DNA of 64,000 nt from contig NZ_FZPH01000012.1 in assembly GCF_900188485.1 (NCBI RefSeq), positions 1 to 64,000 of the forward strand. Direction: 5' to 3'. Below are positions 55,860 through 64,000 of the stretch, one piece after another. The stretch is from Asanoa hainanensis. Its GTDB lineage: Bacteria; Actinomycetota; Actinomycetes; Mycobacteriales; Micromonosporaceae. A program made the translations under genes and the position numbers. The stretch's first letter is position 1, and each line of letters begins with the position of its first letter. The notes beneath the pieces were generated by a model, which was given only the letters and a program-made list of their open reading frames with translations, made no database searches and was not told the DNA's origin.

Positions 55860-56705
55860 TCAGCCGGCGAAGCGGGGGGCCGGCAGACCGCGGACGCCCG
55901 GGTCGAGCAGCAGCACCTGGCCGGCCAGCGGCGCCGGGTCGCCGCCGACGCGCGCCGAGGTCACCGCCAGCACGTCCAGGCCCGGGCCGACGAACGCGCA
56001 GCGGGTCGGCTTGGCCACCGGGACCGGCACGACGCGGTCGACGCTGCCGTCCGGGGCGTAGCGGACGATGCGGGAGCCACCGAACTTGCAGTTCCAGACG
56101 AAGCCCTCGGCGTCGACCGTCACCCCGTCGGGGAACCATGGGTGGTCCACATCGGACACGAAGGGCTGCGCCTCGCCGACGCCGCCGTTCGGGCTTACCA
56201 GATATTTCCGGATTTGTCGGATGGTGGAGTCGACGTGGTACATCGTCGTGCCGTCGGGGCTCCACGCCGGCCCGTTGGAGCAGGTGATGCCGCCGAACGC
56301 GCGGGTCAGCCCCAACGACGGGTCCAGGCGGTAGAACGAGCCGAGGGGCTCCTGCTCGTCCATGTGCATCGCGCCGACCCAGAACGCGCCCGACGGGTCG
56401 ACCGCGCCGTCGTTGAGGCGGGTGCCGGCCGGGGTGTCGACCGTGCGCACGACCTCGACCGTGCCCGCGTCGACGTCGCAGAACGCGATCGTGTCCCGCA
56501 ACGCCGCGACCAGCCCGCCGCCGACCCGCAACGCGACGCTGCCGACCAGGTCCGGCACCGGCAGCGTCAGCACCGGCCCGGACGGCCAGGCCTTGGCGTA
56601 GATCCGGCGTCCGAGGATGTCGACCCAGTAGAACCGCGAGCCGTCCCACAGCGCGCTCTCGCCGAGCTCGCAGGGGATGTCGTCGAACACGGTCACGTCA
56701 GTCAT
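55860..56705 (-). CDS. SMP-30/gluconolactonase-family protein
   Basis: A 281-residue six-blade propeller with the SMP-30 metal marks: CELGESALWDGSRFYWVDI (Glu, ~15), RLNDGAVDPSGAFWVGAM (Asn/Asp, ~96), CSNGPAWSPDGTTMYHVDS (Asn ~143) and FPDGVTVDAEGFVW. The family opens sugar lactones. As last gene of a sugar-uptake operon, it suggests that the imported compound passes through an aldonolactone. ATG overlaps the permease stop by 8 nt. Confidence 0.9.
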   Translation of the reverse strand: MTDVTVFDDIPCELGESALWDGSRFYWVDILGRRIYAKAWPSGPVLTLPVPDLVGSVALRVGGGLVAALRDTIAFCDVDAGTVEVVRTVDTPAGTRLNDGAVDPSGAFWVGAMHMDEQEPLGSFYRLDPSLGLTRAFGGITCSNGPAWSPDGTTMYHVDSTIRQIRKYLVSPNGGVGEAQPFVSDVDHPWFPDGVTVDAEGFVWNCKFGGSRIVRYAPDGSVDRVVPVPVAKPTRCAFVGPGLDVLAVTSARVGGDPAPLAGQVLLLDPGVRGLPAPRFAG

Positions 56706-57627
56706 GAGCCTTCTCCCGGCCGTAGGCGAACAGGATCGCGAGGATGACCAGGCCGTAGATCATGAGGCGGCCGTACTCGGGGACGCGCTGCGCCTGGAGG
56801 AACGTCGTCACCGCCACCAGGGTCAACGAGCCGGCGATGACACCGAGATAGTGGCCGCGCCCGCCGAGGATGGAGACGCCGCCGACCACGACGGCGGCGA
56901 TGGACTCGAAGAGGTACGGGTCGCCGAGGCCCAGCGACGGCTGCCCGCCGTAGGCGACGAGCGCGATGCCGGCCAGTGCCGCGAAGACGCCGCTGAGTGT
57001 GTAGAGGGCGACGGTCACGCCGCGTACGCCGACGCCGGACAGGAACGCGGCGCGGGGGTTGACGCCCACGGCGTACACCCGGCGCCCGAAGGTGGTCAGG
57101 GTGAGCAGCACGGTCATGAACAGGCCGACGCCCGCCCAGAGGAACAGCTGCGCCGGCAGCGCTCCGTCGAACAGGCCACGCAAGGGCTCCGGTGCGTACG
57201 AGCCGCACGACGCGCACGTCAATCCCTTGGAGAGGCCCAACGTCAGGCCCTGCATCACGCCGTTCATGCCGAGCGTCATGACGACGGCCGGCACCCCGAG
57301 CCAGGCGACGCCCAGCCCGTTGCCGAGCCCGACCAGCGCGCCCACCCCCAGCGCCAGCACGATCGCCAGCGGTGCCCGCGAGGTCTGCCCGAGGCTCGAC
57401 GTGGTGAGGACGATGGCGGCTCCATTGAGGACCCAGGGGATCGACAGGTCGATGCCGCCGACGAGCACCACGAGCATCTGCCCGGCCGCGACGAAGCCGG
57501 TGAAGCTGGCGACGACGAGCATCACCCGCAGGCTCGACCAGGACGCGAAACCGGGGTGCAGGATCGCGCCGACGAGCAGGACGGCGACGGTGCCGCCGAG
57601 GGCGTACAGGACGCGTCGGGTGCTCAT
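56698..57627 (-). CDS. Sugar ABC transporter permease (RbsC-like)
   Basis: A 309-residue permease of the BPD_transp_2 family with about nine helices and the AAxGvxxG-like marks: QMLVVLVGGIDLSIPWVLNGAAI, GVPAVVMTLGMNGVMQGL, and SIAAVVVGGVSILGGRGHYLGVIAGSLTL. Second permease of the transporter. ATG overlaps the first permease stop (4 nt). Confidence 0.92.
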   Translation of the reverse strand: MSTRRVLYALGGTVAVLLVGAILHPGFASWSSLRVMLVVASFTGFVAAGQMLVVLVGGIDLSIPWVLNGAAIVLTTSSLGQTSRAPLAIVLALGVGALVGLGNGLGVAWLGVPAVVMTLGMNGVMQGLTLGLSKGLTCASCGSYAPEPLRGLFDGALPAQLFLWAGVGLFMTVLLTLTTFGRRVYAVGVNPRAAFLSGVGVRGVTVALYTLSGVFAALAGIALVAYGGQPSLGLGDPYLFESIAAVVVGGVSILGGRGHYLGVIAGSLTLVAVTTFLQAQRVPEYGRLMIYGLVILAILFAYGREKAHD

Positions 57628-58562
57628 GCTTGCCTCCGGCGGCGGGCGGCGAGGGCGGCGACGGTGCCGAGCAGGACCGCCACGACGAGGAACAGGCCCT
57701 GGAACAGCGACTGGTAGAGCGGGTCGATGCCGGAGAAGAACAGGATGTCGATGACGAGCGTGAGCGCCACGGCACCGGCGACGGCGCCGAGCGCGCTGCC
57801 CCGCCCGCCGGCGAACGCGACGCCGCCGACGACGACCGACGCGATCGAGGTGAGGATGAACGGGTTGCCGGCGTTGGCGTCGCCGGAGGTCGTGGTCGAC
57901 ACGTAGAAGACGGCCGCCAGGGCGGAACAGAGGCCCGAGAGCGCGTACACCTTGAGCTTCACGGCCGCCGCCGGCACGCCGACCGCGCGGGCGCTGGCCT
58001 CGTCGCTGCCGATGGCGTACACCCGCATGCCGAATCTCGTGCGGCGCAGCACGAGCCAGCCGACGACCGCGAGCCCGAGCCAGATCAGGCCTGTCGGCGT
58101 CGCCGGGTTGGTCAGGACCAGCCGCACCTCCTGCGGGATCGAGCCGCCGGGCACCGGCATCACCCGCAGCGCGAGGCCGGTGAAGATGGACAGCGTGGCC
58201 AGCGTCGTGAGGATCGGGGCTATCCGCCCGTACGCGACGATGAGGCCGTTGAGCGCACCGCAGGCGGTGCCCAGCGCCAGCACCACGACGAGCCAGAAGA
58301 CGGACGACGACACCGTCGTGGCGGTCACGGCGACGCAGACGCTGACCATGCCGCCGACCGACAGGTCGATGCCGCCGGTGAGCACGACGAGGCTCTGGCC
58401 GATCGCGACGAACACGAGCGGCAGGGTGGTGTTGAGGATCGACAGGTAGTCGAACGAGGTGGGGAACCGGCCCAGCCGCGAGGTGTAGACGACGAGGTAG
58501 GCGACCGCGGTCGCCGCCAGCACCAGGTAGCCGATGCTCACCCGGCGCAACGCTTCACGCAT
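57624..58562 (-). CDS. Sugar ABC transporter permease (RbsC-like)
   Basis: A 312-residue permease of the same family: GQSLVVLTGGIDLSVGGMVSVCVAV, RIAPILTTLATLSIFTGLAL, and ILTSIASVVVGGVAFAGGRGSALGAVAGAVAL. About nine helices. Together with the next permease it makes the pore. ATG lies 8 nt inside the ATPase gene's 3' end. Confidence 0.92.
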   Translation of the reverse strand: MREALRRVSIGYLVLAATAVAYLVVYTSRLGRFPTSFDYLSILNTTLPLVFVAIGQSLVVLTGGIDLSVGGMVSVCVAVTATTVSSSVFWLVVVLALGTACGALNGLIVAYGRIAPILTTLATLSIFTGLALRVMPVPGGSIPQEVRLVLTNPATPTGLIWLGLAVVGWLVLRRTRFGMRVYAIGSDEASARAVGVPAAAVKLKVYALSGLCSALAAVFYVSTTTSGDANAGNPFILTSIASVVVGGVAFAGGRGSALGAVAGAVALTLVIDILFFSGIDPLYQSLFQGLFLVVAVLLGTVAALAARRRRQA

Positions 58563-60102
58563 CGTGATTCTCCTTGATGGACGCCGCGACGATCCGTTCC
58601 GCGTCGCCGACGGGCCCGGCCAGCTCGGCCGCCACGCGGCCCTCGCGCAGCACCAGGACCCGGTGGCACAGGTGGGCGATCTCCTCGGTCTCGCTGGAGT
58701 AGTAGAGGATCGCCCGGCCCTGCGCGGCGAGCTTCCCGACCAGCTCGTAGATGTCGTGCTTGGTGGCCGCGTCGACGCCGCGGGTGACGTCGAACAGCAG
58801 CAGGATCCGTGCGTCGGTGAGCAGCCAGCGGGCCATCACGACCTTCTGCTGGTTGCCGCCCGAGAGCGTGTCGACGGCCCGGTTGGTCGACCGCCCTTTC
58901 CCGATGCTGAGCTGGTCCACGATGGACCCGACGGCTGTTCTTTCGGCTCCTCGTCGGACGAACCCGGCCGTGTTGCGGCGCGACAGGGTGGCCGCCGCGA
59001 TGTTGTCGCGGATCGACAGCGGCAGGAAGAGGCCTTCGGCCTTGCGGTCCTCGGGCACGTAGGCGATGCCGGCCCTGATCGCGTCCTTCGTCGAGCGGAT
59101 CGCGACCGCCTTGCCGTCGAGCGTGATCGTGCCCTGCCTGGCCTTCTGGGCACCGAACAGCGTCAGGAACAGGTCCCGCTGGCCCTGGCCCGCGAGGCCG
59201 CCGACACCGAGGATCTCGCCGCGCCGCAGGTCGAGGTCGACCCCGTGCAGACGTCCACTATGGAGGCCCTTGACGCGCAGCGCGCTCTCGCGCTGCGGCA
59301 CGGTCGTGAGCTCCGGGTACGCACCGGCGAAGGACCGTCCGCTCATCAGCGTGACCGCCTCCGCCTCGGACAGCGTGTCCCGGGTCGCGACGTGGGTGCC
59401 GTTGCGGAACACGGTCACCCGGTCCGCGAGTGCCTCGATCTCGCGCCAGCGGTGCGAGGTGAAGATGACGCAGCTGCCCGCGTCCCGCAGCTGCCGCATG
59501 TGCCCGGCGAGCCACTCGACCTGCCGGTCGGCCAGCGCGGCGGTCGGCTCGTCGAGGATGACCACCCGGGGTTCGCCGGCCAGCACCCGCACGAGCTCGA
59601 CCACCTGCCGCTGGGCGACCGACAGGTCGGCGGCCGTGGCCCGCGGGTCGATGTCGTCGACGCCGTACCGGCCGAGGATCTCCTCGGCGGCCGGCCCCAG
59701 GCCGCGCCTCTTGACCAGCCCGAGCCGACCCCTCGGCGGGTTCTCCAGCAGCAGGTTCTCCGCGACCGTGAGGTCGGGGAGCAGCGACAGCTCCTGGAAC
59801 GCCGTCGCTACCCCCATCCGGCGTCGGGCGGCCGGTTCGACAACCCGGCTGACCTCGGTGCCGAAGATCTCGACGGTGCCCCGATCGGCCTTGATGAGCC
59901 CGCACAGGACCTTGATGAGGGTGCTCTTGCCGGCGCCGTTCTCTCCCGCGAGGGCGTGGATCTCGCCGGGACGCGCCGCGAACGACGCGTCCCGGAGCGC
60001 CTGGACCCCGCCGAAGGCGCGGTCGACGCCGGATGCCCGTACCGCCAGGGTCTGGGAGCCGGACTCCTGCTGCGCCGGCGCCATCGACGAGGTCTCGGTC
60101 AT
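58555..60102 (-). CDS. Sugar ABC transporter ATPase, two-domain type
   Basis: A 515-residue RbsA/MglA-type protein with two ATPase halves. The first has Walker A GENGAGKSTLI (~54-64), signature LSVAQRQVVEL and Walker B VVILDEPTAAL. The second has the usual weak Walker A (GGLAGQGQRDLFL), signature LSGGNQQKVVMA and Walker B LLLFDVTRGVD, where Val replaces the catalytic Glu. The second site may only bind ATP. ATGA overlap with the binding protein gene. Confidence 0.93.
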   Translation of the reverse strand: MTETSSMAPAQQESGSQTLAVRASGVDRAFGGVQALRDASFAARPGEIHALAGENGAGKSTLIKVLCGLIKADRGTVEIFGTEVSRVVEPAARRRMGVATAFQELSLLPDLTVAENLLLENPPRGRLGLVKRRGLGPAAEEILGRYGVDDIDPRATAADLSVAQRQVVELVRVLAGEPRVVILDEPTAALADRQVEWLAGHMRQLRDAGSCVIFTSHRWREIEALADRVTVFRNGTHVATRDTLSEAEAVTLMSGRSFAGAYPELTTVPQRESALRVKGLHSGRLHGVDLDLRRGEILGVGGLAGQGQRDLFLTLFGAQKARQGTITLDGKAVAIRSTKDAIRAGIAYVPEDRKAEGLFLPLSIRDNIAAATLSRRNTAGFVRRGAERTAVGSIVDQLSIGKGRSTNRAVDTLSGGNQQKVVMARWLLTDARILLLFDVTRGVDAATKHDIYELVGKLAAQGRAILYYSSETEEIAHLCHRVLVLREGRVAAELAGPVGDAERIVAASIKENHDA

Positions 60103-61199
60103 GGTGTGCCGAGGTTGACGTCGAGGGTCTTGCCCGGGCACGGGGTGCCGTCCGTCGCCGCCTCCTGGCAGAGGATGACGGTGGCGTTGGGTCCCGAGTC
60201 GGTGAAGTCGGCGAAGAAGCTGTCCGGCAGGTCGGGGAAGACCGTCTCGCCGGGCACCATGTTGTCCGACGTCGCCACCGGGAACGGGATCGTGATGCTC
60301 TCCTTGGGATGCTCGCCCTTGACCACGGCGCGGGCGAGCTCGAGCGAGATGACCGACAGGAACGGGGGCTGCCCGATCGACATGCCGTTCACCTTCGGCG
60401 TGAGCAGGCCCGCCATGAACTTGCGGAACCCGTTCTCGGCCTCGCCGCCGACGACCGGCATCGGGCGCTTGGCCGCGACGAACGCCTTGATGACGCCGTC
60501 GGTGCCGCCGGACACCCAGACGCCGTGGATCTCGGGCAGGTTGGGCAACTGGGCGCTCGTCGCGCGCTGAGCGGTGGCCGAGTCCCACATTCCCGTGTAC
60601 GTGGAGACGACCTTGATGCCGGGGTTGGCGGCGAACACGTCCTTGGCGCCCTTGTTGCGGTCGTTGTCGGCGCCGGTGCCGGCCACGCCGGTCACCATGA
60701 TCACGTTGCCCTGCCCGTTGAGCTCGTCGACGATGAACTGCGCGAGCTGCTGGCCGAATTTGATCTGGTCGGTGTTGACGGTCAGGCCGCACTTGTTGTC
60801 GACGATGTTGTCGAACGACACGACCACGATGCCGCGATCGCACGCCTGCTGCACCACGCCGTTGAGGCCGCTGGTCGAGGCGGCGTTGATGACGATCGCG
60901 TCGACGCCCTGCGAGATGAGGTTGGAGATCTGGCGCGACTGCGTCGAGACGTCGTTGCCGGCGTTGAAGACGCTGCACTCGACCTGGTCGACGTACGGCG
61001 GCATGGCACAGGCGGCCTTGTAGACGTTCTCCATCTCGACGCGCCACTGGTTGCCGATGAAGGAGTTGGAGAGGGCAATCTTGATCTTGCCGGCTTTCTT
61101 TCCGCTCGCGGCCGGGGTGGCGGCGTCGCCGCACGCGCCGATCGCCAGCAGCAGCGTCGCCGCGATGGCCGCTCGTCCTAAGGATCGAGGTAGATTCAT
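60099..61199 (-). CDS. Sugar-binding lipoprotein (Peripla_BP_4 type)
   Basis: A 366-residue lipoprotein with signal LGRAAIAATLLLAIGAC (lipid Cys ~22) and a type I periplasmic binding fold: KIKIALSNSFIGNQWRVEM, ISQGVDAIVINAAST, RGIVVVSFDN and GNVIMVTGVAGT. It catches the substrate for the two permeases. Four Cys in the mature part suggest two disulfides (inference). ATG 61199 has GGTGGAG upstream. The sugar cannot be named. Confidence 0.92.
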   Translation of the reverse strand: MNLPRSLGRAAIAATLLLAIGACGDAATPAASGKKAGKIKIALSNSFIGNQWRVEMENVYKAACAMPPYVDQVECSVFNAGNDVSTQSRQISNLISQGVDAIVINAASTSGLNGVVQQACDRGIVVVSFDNIVDNKCGLTVNTDQIKFGQQLAQFIVDELNGQGNVIMVTGVAGTGADNDRNKGAKDVFAANPGIKVVSTYTGMWDSATAQRATSAQLPNLPEIHGVWVSGGTDGVIKAFVAAKRPMPVVGGEAENGFRKFMAGLLTPKVNGMSIGQPPFLSVISLELARAVVKGEHPKESITIPFPVATSDNMVPGETVFPDLPDSFFADFTDSGPNATVILCQEAATDGTPCPGKTLDVNLGTP

Positions 61200-61315
61200 G
61201 GTTGCTCCACCGGGTGAAGGCGCGACGGGTCCGACCCGCGGCGCTTGGCGTTCGGCCTGCGGCTGCAACCGCCGGCCAAATGTGGTGTGAGTGCCCGCAC
61301 TGGCGTGTGGCTGGG

Positions 61316-61345
61316 CGGCCAGGGCCGCGTTCGTGGTCCTGGCCG
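61316..61345 (-). terminator. Hairpin between the ROK gene and the transport genes
   Basis: CGGCCAGG (61316-61323) pairs perfectly with CCTGGCCG (61338-61345) across 14 nt. It lies 14 nt after the ROK stop and 117 nt before the binding-protein start. It may partly end ROK transcripts; the remaining gap shows no clear promoter for the transport genes. Confidence 0.45.
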
Positions 61346-61358
61346 TTCGGGCTTGTTC

Positions 61359-62543
61359 TTACTGTTTTTTGCTGGGCAGCGGGAACCGTTCGGTGTCCCG
61401 CAGCACCGCCGCCGCGGCGCCCAGGACGACCACTGTGTGTTCGTCCAACGCGCCGACGACGACCGGAGGCAGCACTTCCCCGGCGTGGATCGCCCGCCGG
61501 GCCATCGACTCGCGCAACGGAGCCAGCAGGAGCTCGCCCGCCGGAGCGAGGTTCCCGCCGAGGACGATCAGCTCCGGGTCGAGCAGGTTGTACATGTTGG
61601 CGGACGCGAGGCCGATGTGCCGGCCGGCGTCCGCGATCACCCGCCGGCAGCCCACGTCGCCCATCTCCGCCATCTTGATCACTTCGGCGATGGACAGGCG
61701 GTCGCGGTGGCTGCGCCACAGGTTCTGGGTGATCGAGTCGGCGTTGGCGAGGGTGTTGAGGCAGCCGCGGCCGCCGCACTGGCAGACCTCGCCGTTCTCG
61801 TCGATCGTGGTGTGGCCGAGCTCGCCGGCCGTGCCGTTGGCGCCCACGTAGAGGGCGCCGCCGAGGATGAACCCGACGCCGATGCCCGACGCCGTGTAGA
61901 TGTAGGCGATGTCCCGCATGCCGCGGGCGACGCCCCAGGTGGTCTCGGCCAGCGCGGCGAAGTTGGCGTCGTTGCCGACCAGCAGCGGCAGGCGAAAGGC
62001 ATCGGACGCCGTCGCGTACGGGTTGACGTTGACCCACGGCTTGAGCGTCGTCGCCCGGCCGTTGACACCGGTGTTGCGCTGGATCGGCCCGGGCATCGCG
62101 ACGCCGACGCCGAGCACGCGGTCCTTGCCGAGCCCGAGCCGGTCGAGCATGTGCTCGACGAGCGTGCCCGCCGTCTTGAGCGTCGCGGCGGGCGGGGTGT
62201 GGTCGTCCATCGGCACCGCGTCGTGCGCGAGGAGCTGTTGGGCGGTGTCGCAGACGGCCGCTCGCACGACGCCGTTGGCGATCTCGATGCCCACGGCCAC
62301 GCCGAGATCGCCTTTGAGCCCGACGAGCGTGGGCGGTCGCCCGGTGCCCACCCGCCGGTCGGCGTCGGACACCTCCATGATCGTGCCGTCGTCGAGCAGT
62401 TCCTCGATGACGCTCTTGACGGTGGAGCGCGACAGCCCGATCTCGGCCAGCGCGCGGCGGCTCTGCGCCCCACGTTCCCGCAACGCACGAACGACCCGGG
62501 CCCGATTGGCCGAGCGCTGTGCGGAGGGGACCGGAGACGACAT
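61359..62543 (-). CDS. ROK-family transcription regulator
   Basis: A 394-residue protein with an N-terminal winged HTH (ALAEIGLSRSTVKSVIEELLDDG, ~32-54) and a ROK sugar-kinase-like domain: VGVAMPGPI, GNDANFAAL, ASGIGVGFILGG, GELGHTTI and the Zn motif CQCGGRGC (~257-264). It most likely represses the sugar operon until the imported compound binds. First gene of the operon, with a good promoter and a direct repeat at its own start. Confidence 0.92.
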   Translation of the reverse strand: MSSPVPSAQRSANRARVVRALRERGAQSRRALAEIGLSRSTVKSVIEELLDDGTIMEVSDADRRVGTGRPPTLVGLKGDLGVAVGIEIANGVVRAAVCDTAQQLLAHDAVPMDDHTPPAATLKTAGTLVEHMLDRLGLGKDRVLGVGVAMPGPIQRNTGVNGRATTLKPWVNVNPYATASDAFRLPLLVGNDANFAALAETTWGVARGMRDIAYIYTASGIGVGFILGGALYVGANGTAGELGHTTIDENGEVCQCGGRGCLNTLANADSITQNLWRSHRDRLSIAEVIKMAEMGDVGCRRVIADAGRHIGLASANMYNLLDPELIVLGGNLAPAGELLLAPLRESMARRAIHAGEVLPPVVVGALDEHTVVVLGAAAAVLRDTERFPLPSKKQ

Positions 62544-62552
62544 CGCACCTCA

Positions 62553-62572
62553 TTCCCTTGGTGTTCCCTTGG
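62553..62572. repeat. One-turn direct repeat at the ROK start site
   Basis: TTCCCTTGG occurs at 62553-62561 and again at 62564-62572, an 11-bp period that puts both copies on one face of the helix. They lie between the ROK promoter and its ATG, a fitting place for an autoregulation site. Confidence 0.55.
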
Positions 62573-62581
62573 GGTGGGACG

Positions 62582-62611
62582 AGTATCAGCGCGGATGCCG
62601 ATAGCAGTCAA
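62582..62611 (-). promoter_or_regulatory. Promoter of the ROK-sugar operon
   Basis: On the minus strand TTGACT (62611-62606) and GATACT (62587-62582) are spaced by 18 nt and fit the housekeeping -35 and -10 well. The start would be near 62575, about 32 nt before the ROK ATG. Confidence 0.7.
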
Positions 62612-62817
62612 TACTCGGGCGCGCTTGGCGCGAATTCGCCGTCTCATTAGGACTGGTCTATTCAAAAGGGCGCCCAATTTGCCGGCTAGGTTGGCTATTT
62701 GCGCCTGGCAAGATCCATCGTGGTACAGGATGGGCGTGGGTTTTGCCTGCTGCGGGCCGAACTGGCCTCCAGAGAGCGTGATCCGGCTGGCGTTATTGCC
62801 TGGTGCGGTGGCACGAA
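62612..62817. other. Gene-free gap, AT-richer, nothing clear
   Basis: The stretch between the ROK promoter and the terminator of the dehydrogenase gene is more AT-rich than its surroundings. I see no convincing coding frame, tRNA or known regulatory element in it; upstream activator sites for ROK are possible. Confidence 0.5.
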
Positions 62818-62844
62818 AAAGGGCCGGCGCTGTGCCGGCCCTTT
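62818..62844 (-). terminator. Intrinsic terminator of the mycothiol dehydrogenase gene
   Basis: AAAGGGCCGGC (62818-62828) pairs perfectly with GCCGGCCCTTT (62834-62844) across a 5-nt loop. Read on the minus strand it ends in a run of four T, so it is a classic terminator 10 nt after the stop. Confidence 0.88.
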
Positions 62845-62853
62845 CGCTCAGGC

Positions 62854-63954
62854 TCAGAGGATGACGACCGACCGGAGTACGTCGCCCTGGTGCATCTTGT
62901 CGAACGCCGCCTCGACGTCGGCCAGGCCGATCTCCTCGCTGACGAACGCGTCGAGGTCCAGGCGGCCCTGGCGGTAGAGGTCGACCAGCAGGGGGAAGTC
63001 GCGGCTCGGCAGGCAGTCGCCGTACCAGCTCGACTTGAGCGCGCCGCCGCGGCCGAAGACGTCGATCAGCGGCAGGTCGGGGACCTTCATGTCGGGGGTC
63101 GGCACGCCGACGAGGACCACGGTGCCGGCCAGGTCGCGGGCGTAGAACGCCTGCTTCCACGTCTCGGGGCGGCCGACCGCCTCGACGACGACGTCGGCGC
63201 CGTCCGCACCCTCGTACACCTGGGCGCAGATGCTCTTGATCTCCGCGACCGGGTCGGTGGTGGAGGAGTCGATCGTGTGGGTAGCGCCGAGGGCTTTGGC
63301 CTTCGCCAGCTTCTTCGCGTCGATGTCGACGGCGATGATCGGGCTCGCACCGGCCAGCGCGGCACCGGTGATCGCGGCCGCGCCGACACCACCACAGCCG
63401 ATGACCGCGATGCTCTTGCCCCGGGTGATCGCACCGGTGTTGATCGCGGCACCGATGCCGGCCATCACGCCGCACCCGAGCAGCCCGACCGCCGCGGGCC
63501 GCGCCTCGGGGTCGACCTTCGTGCACTGCCCCGCGGCCACCAGGGTCTTCTCGGCCAGCGAGCCGATGCCGAGGGCAGGCGTGAGCTCGGTGCCGTCCTC
63601 GAGCGTCATCTTCTGCTTGGCGTTGTGGGTGGCGAAGCAGTAGTGCAGGTCGCCGCGCTTGCAGGCCCGACACTGCCCGCACACGGCACGCCAGTTGAGC
63701 ACCACGAAGTCACCGGGCGCGACCTCGGTGACGTCGTTGCCGACGGACTCGACGATGCCGGCCGACTCGTGGCCGAGCAGGAACGGGAAGTCGTCGTTGA
63801 TCCCGCCCTCGCGATAGTGCAGATCGGTGTGGCAAACGCCGCACGACAACACCTTCACGACGGCCTCACCGGGCCCAGGATCCGGCACATTGATCGTGAC
63901 GATCTCGACCGGAGCGCCCTTCTTGCGCGCCACCACACCCTGCACCTGCTGCAT
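62854..63954 (-). CDS. mscR: S-(hydroxymethyl)mycothiol dehydrogenase
   Basis: The 366-residue MDR enzyme oxidises the formaldehyde-mycothiol adduct (and reduces S-nitrosomycothiol) with NAD. It has the catalytic Zn set [16 protein letters not shown] (Cys ~38), GHESAGIVE (His/Glu ~61) and Cys in [10 protein letters not shown], the structural Zn loop [15 protein letters not shown] (~92-106), and [12 protein letters not shown]. The end with [11 protein letters not shown] fits the AdhE2/MscR group. It marks a mycothiol-making actinobacterium. GAGGAG precedes ATG 63954. Confidence 0.93.
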   Translation of the reverse strand: MQQVQGVVARKKGAPVEIVTINVPDPGPGEAVVKVLSCGVCHTDLHYREGGINDDFPFLLGHESAGIVESVGNDVTEVAPGDFVVLNWRAVCGQCRACKRGDLHYCFATHNAKQKMTLEDGTELTPALGIGSLAEKTLVAAGQCTKVDPEARPAAVGLLGCGVMAGIGAAINTGAITRGKSIAVIGCGGVGAAAITGAALAGASPIIAVDIDAKKLAKAKALGATHTIDSSTTDPVAEIKSICAQVYEGADGADVVVEAVGRPETWKQAFYARDLAGTVVLVGVPTPDMKVPDLPLIDVFGRGGALKSSWYGDCLPSRDFPLLVDLYRQGRLDLDAFVSEEIGLADVEAAFDKMHQGDVLRSVVIL

Positions 63955-64000
63955 GTCGCTGCTCCTCGCCCGCTAGTCCACCCGGCCGCTTCATTGAACA

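Noticed and set aside
58555-62553. Very long minus-strand frame covering ATPase, binding protein and ROK
   Set aside because: Only its last 515 codons (the ATPase) are real; the rest is out of frame with clear genes.
62668-62700. Third iron box (CTAGGTTGGCTA-like)
   Set aside because: It fits only if a base is skipped; the spacing does not match the 19-bp iron box.

Overview
The window (64 kb, very GC-rich) comes from a chromosome of a mycothiol-producing actinomycete, most likely a member of the Micromonosporaceae (inference). The evidence is the many GTG/TTG starts, the 4-nt stop/start overlaps, a mycothiol-type formaldehyde dehydrogenase, IdeR/DmdR-type iron boxes, and a long block whose order (HAD phosphatase, tlyA, nadK, recN, steA, steB, pyrG, NUDIX, xerD, parA, scpA, scpB, rluB, cmk, der) matches the Mycobacterium tuberculosis Rv1692-Rv1713 region. 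I see no phage, transposon, CRISPR array or tRNA gene.

Layout. (1) 1-370: 3' end of a 23S rRNA gene, a 5S rRNA gene and a strong hairpin terminator. (2) 0.4-30.3 kb: the conserved housekeeping block, read mostly on the + strand. It opens with an unusual Arg-Gly-Asp-rich repeat/TPR/acidic protein and holds translation, NAD, DNA repair, cell separation, CTP and chromosome segregation genes. Two insertions stand out: a pair of minus-strand glycosyltransferases (7.0-9.5 kb), and a four-gene envelope-glycan cassette between steB and pyrG (13.75-19.7 kb) made of a MraY/WecA-like transferase, a MurJ-like flippase, a GT4 glycosyltransferase and an alkaline-phosphatase-like polytopic protein. (3) 30.3-40.6 kb: mixed accessory genes (OsmC, FUSC-like protein, CPA1 antiporter, FAD oxidase, Zn dehydrogenase, a secreted Pro/Ala-rich protein, GDPD, a DMT transporter and small proteins). 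(4) 40.7-48.4 kb: an iron module. A heterodimeric ABC transporter with one degenerate ATP site reads right from an iron-box promoter, and a FecBCDE-type siderophore importer reads left from a second iron box. (5) 48.5-55.8 kb: FAD oxidase, hydrolase, PRC-barrel protein, a NarL-type two-component pair split by a second antiporter, a RibD/DHFR-like protein and an AraC-type regulator. (6) 55.9-62.6 kb: a minus-strand sugar-uptake operon (ROK regulator, binding lipoprotein, ATPase, two permeases, SMP-30 lactonase). (7) 62.8-64 kb: S-(hydroxymethyl)mycothiol dehydrogenase with its own terminator.

How the genes work together. The 13.75-19.7 kb cassette holds all the steps expected for making, flipping and modifying a lipid-linked envelope glycan, placed next to the SteA/SteB cell-separation genes; this is the best candidate for an undescribed system. 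The two iron boxes suggest that the ABC pair and the Fec importer are one iron-repressed regulon. The sugar operon is tightly coupled by 4- and 8-nt overlaps behind a ROK gene that has a good promoter and a one-turn direct repeat. All function calls rest on motifs, length and context read by eye; no database search was run.
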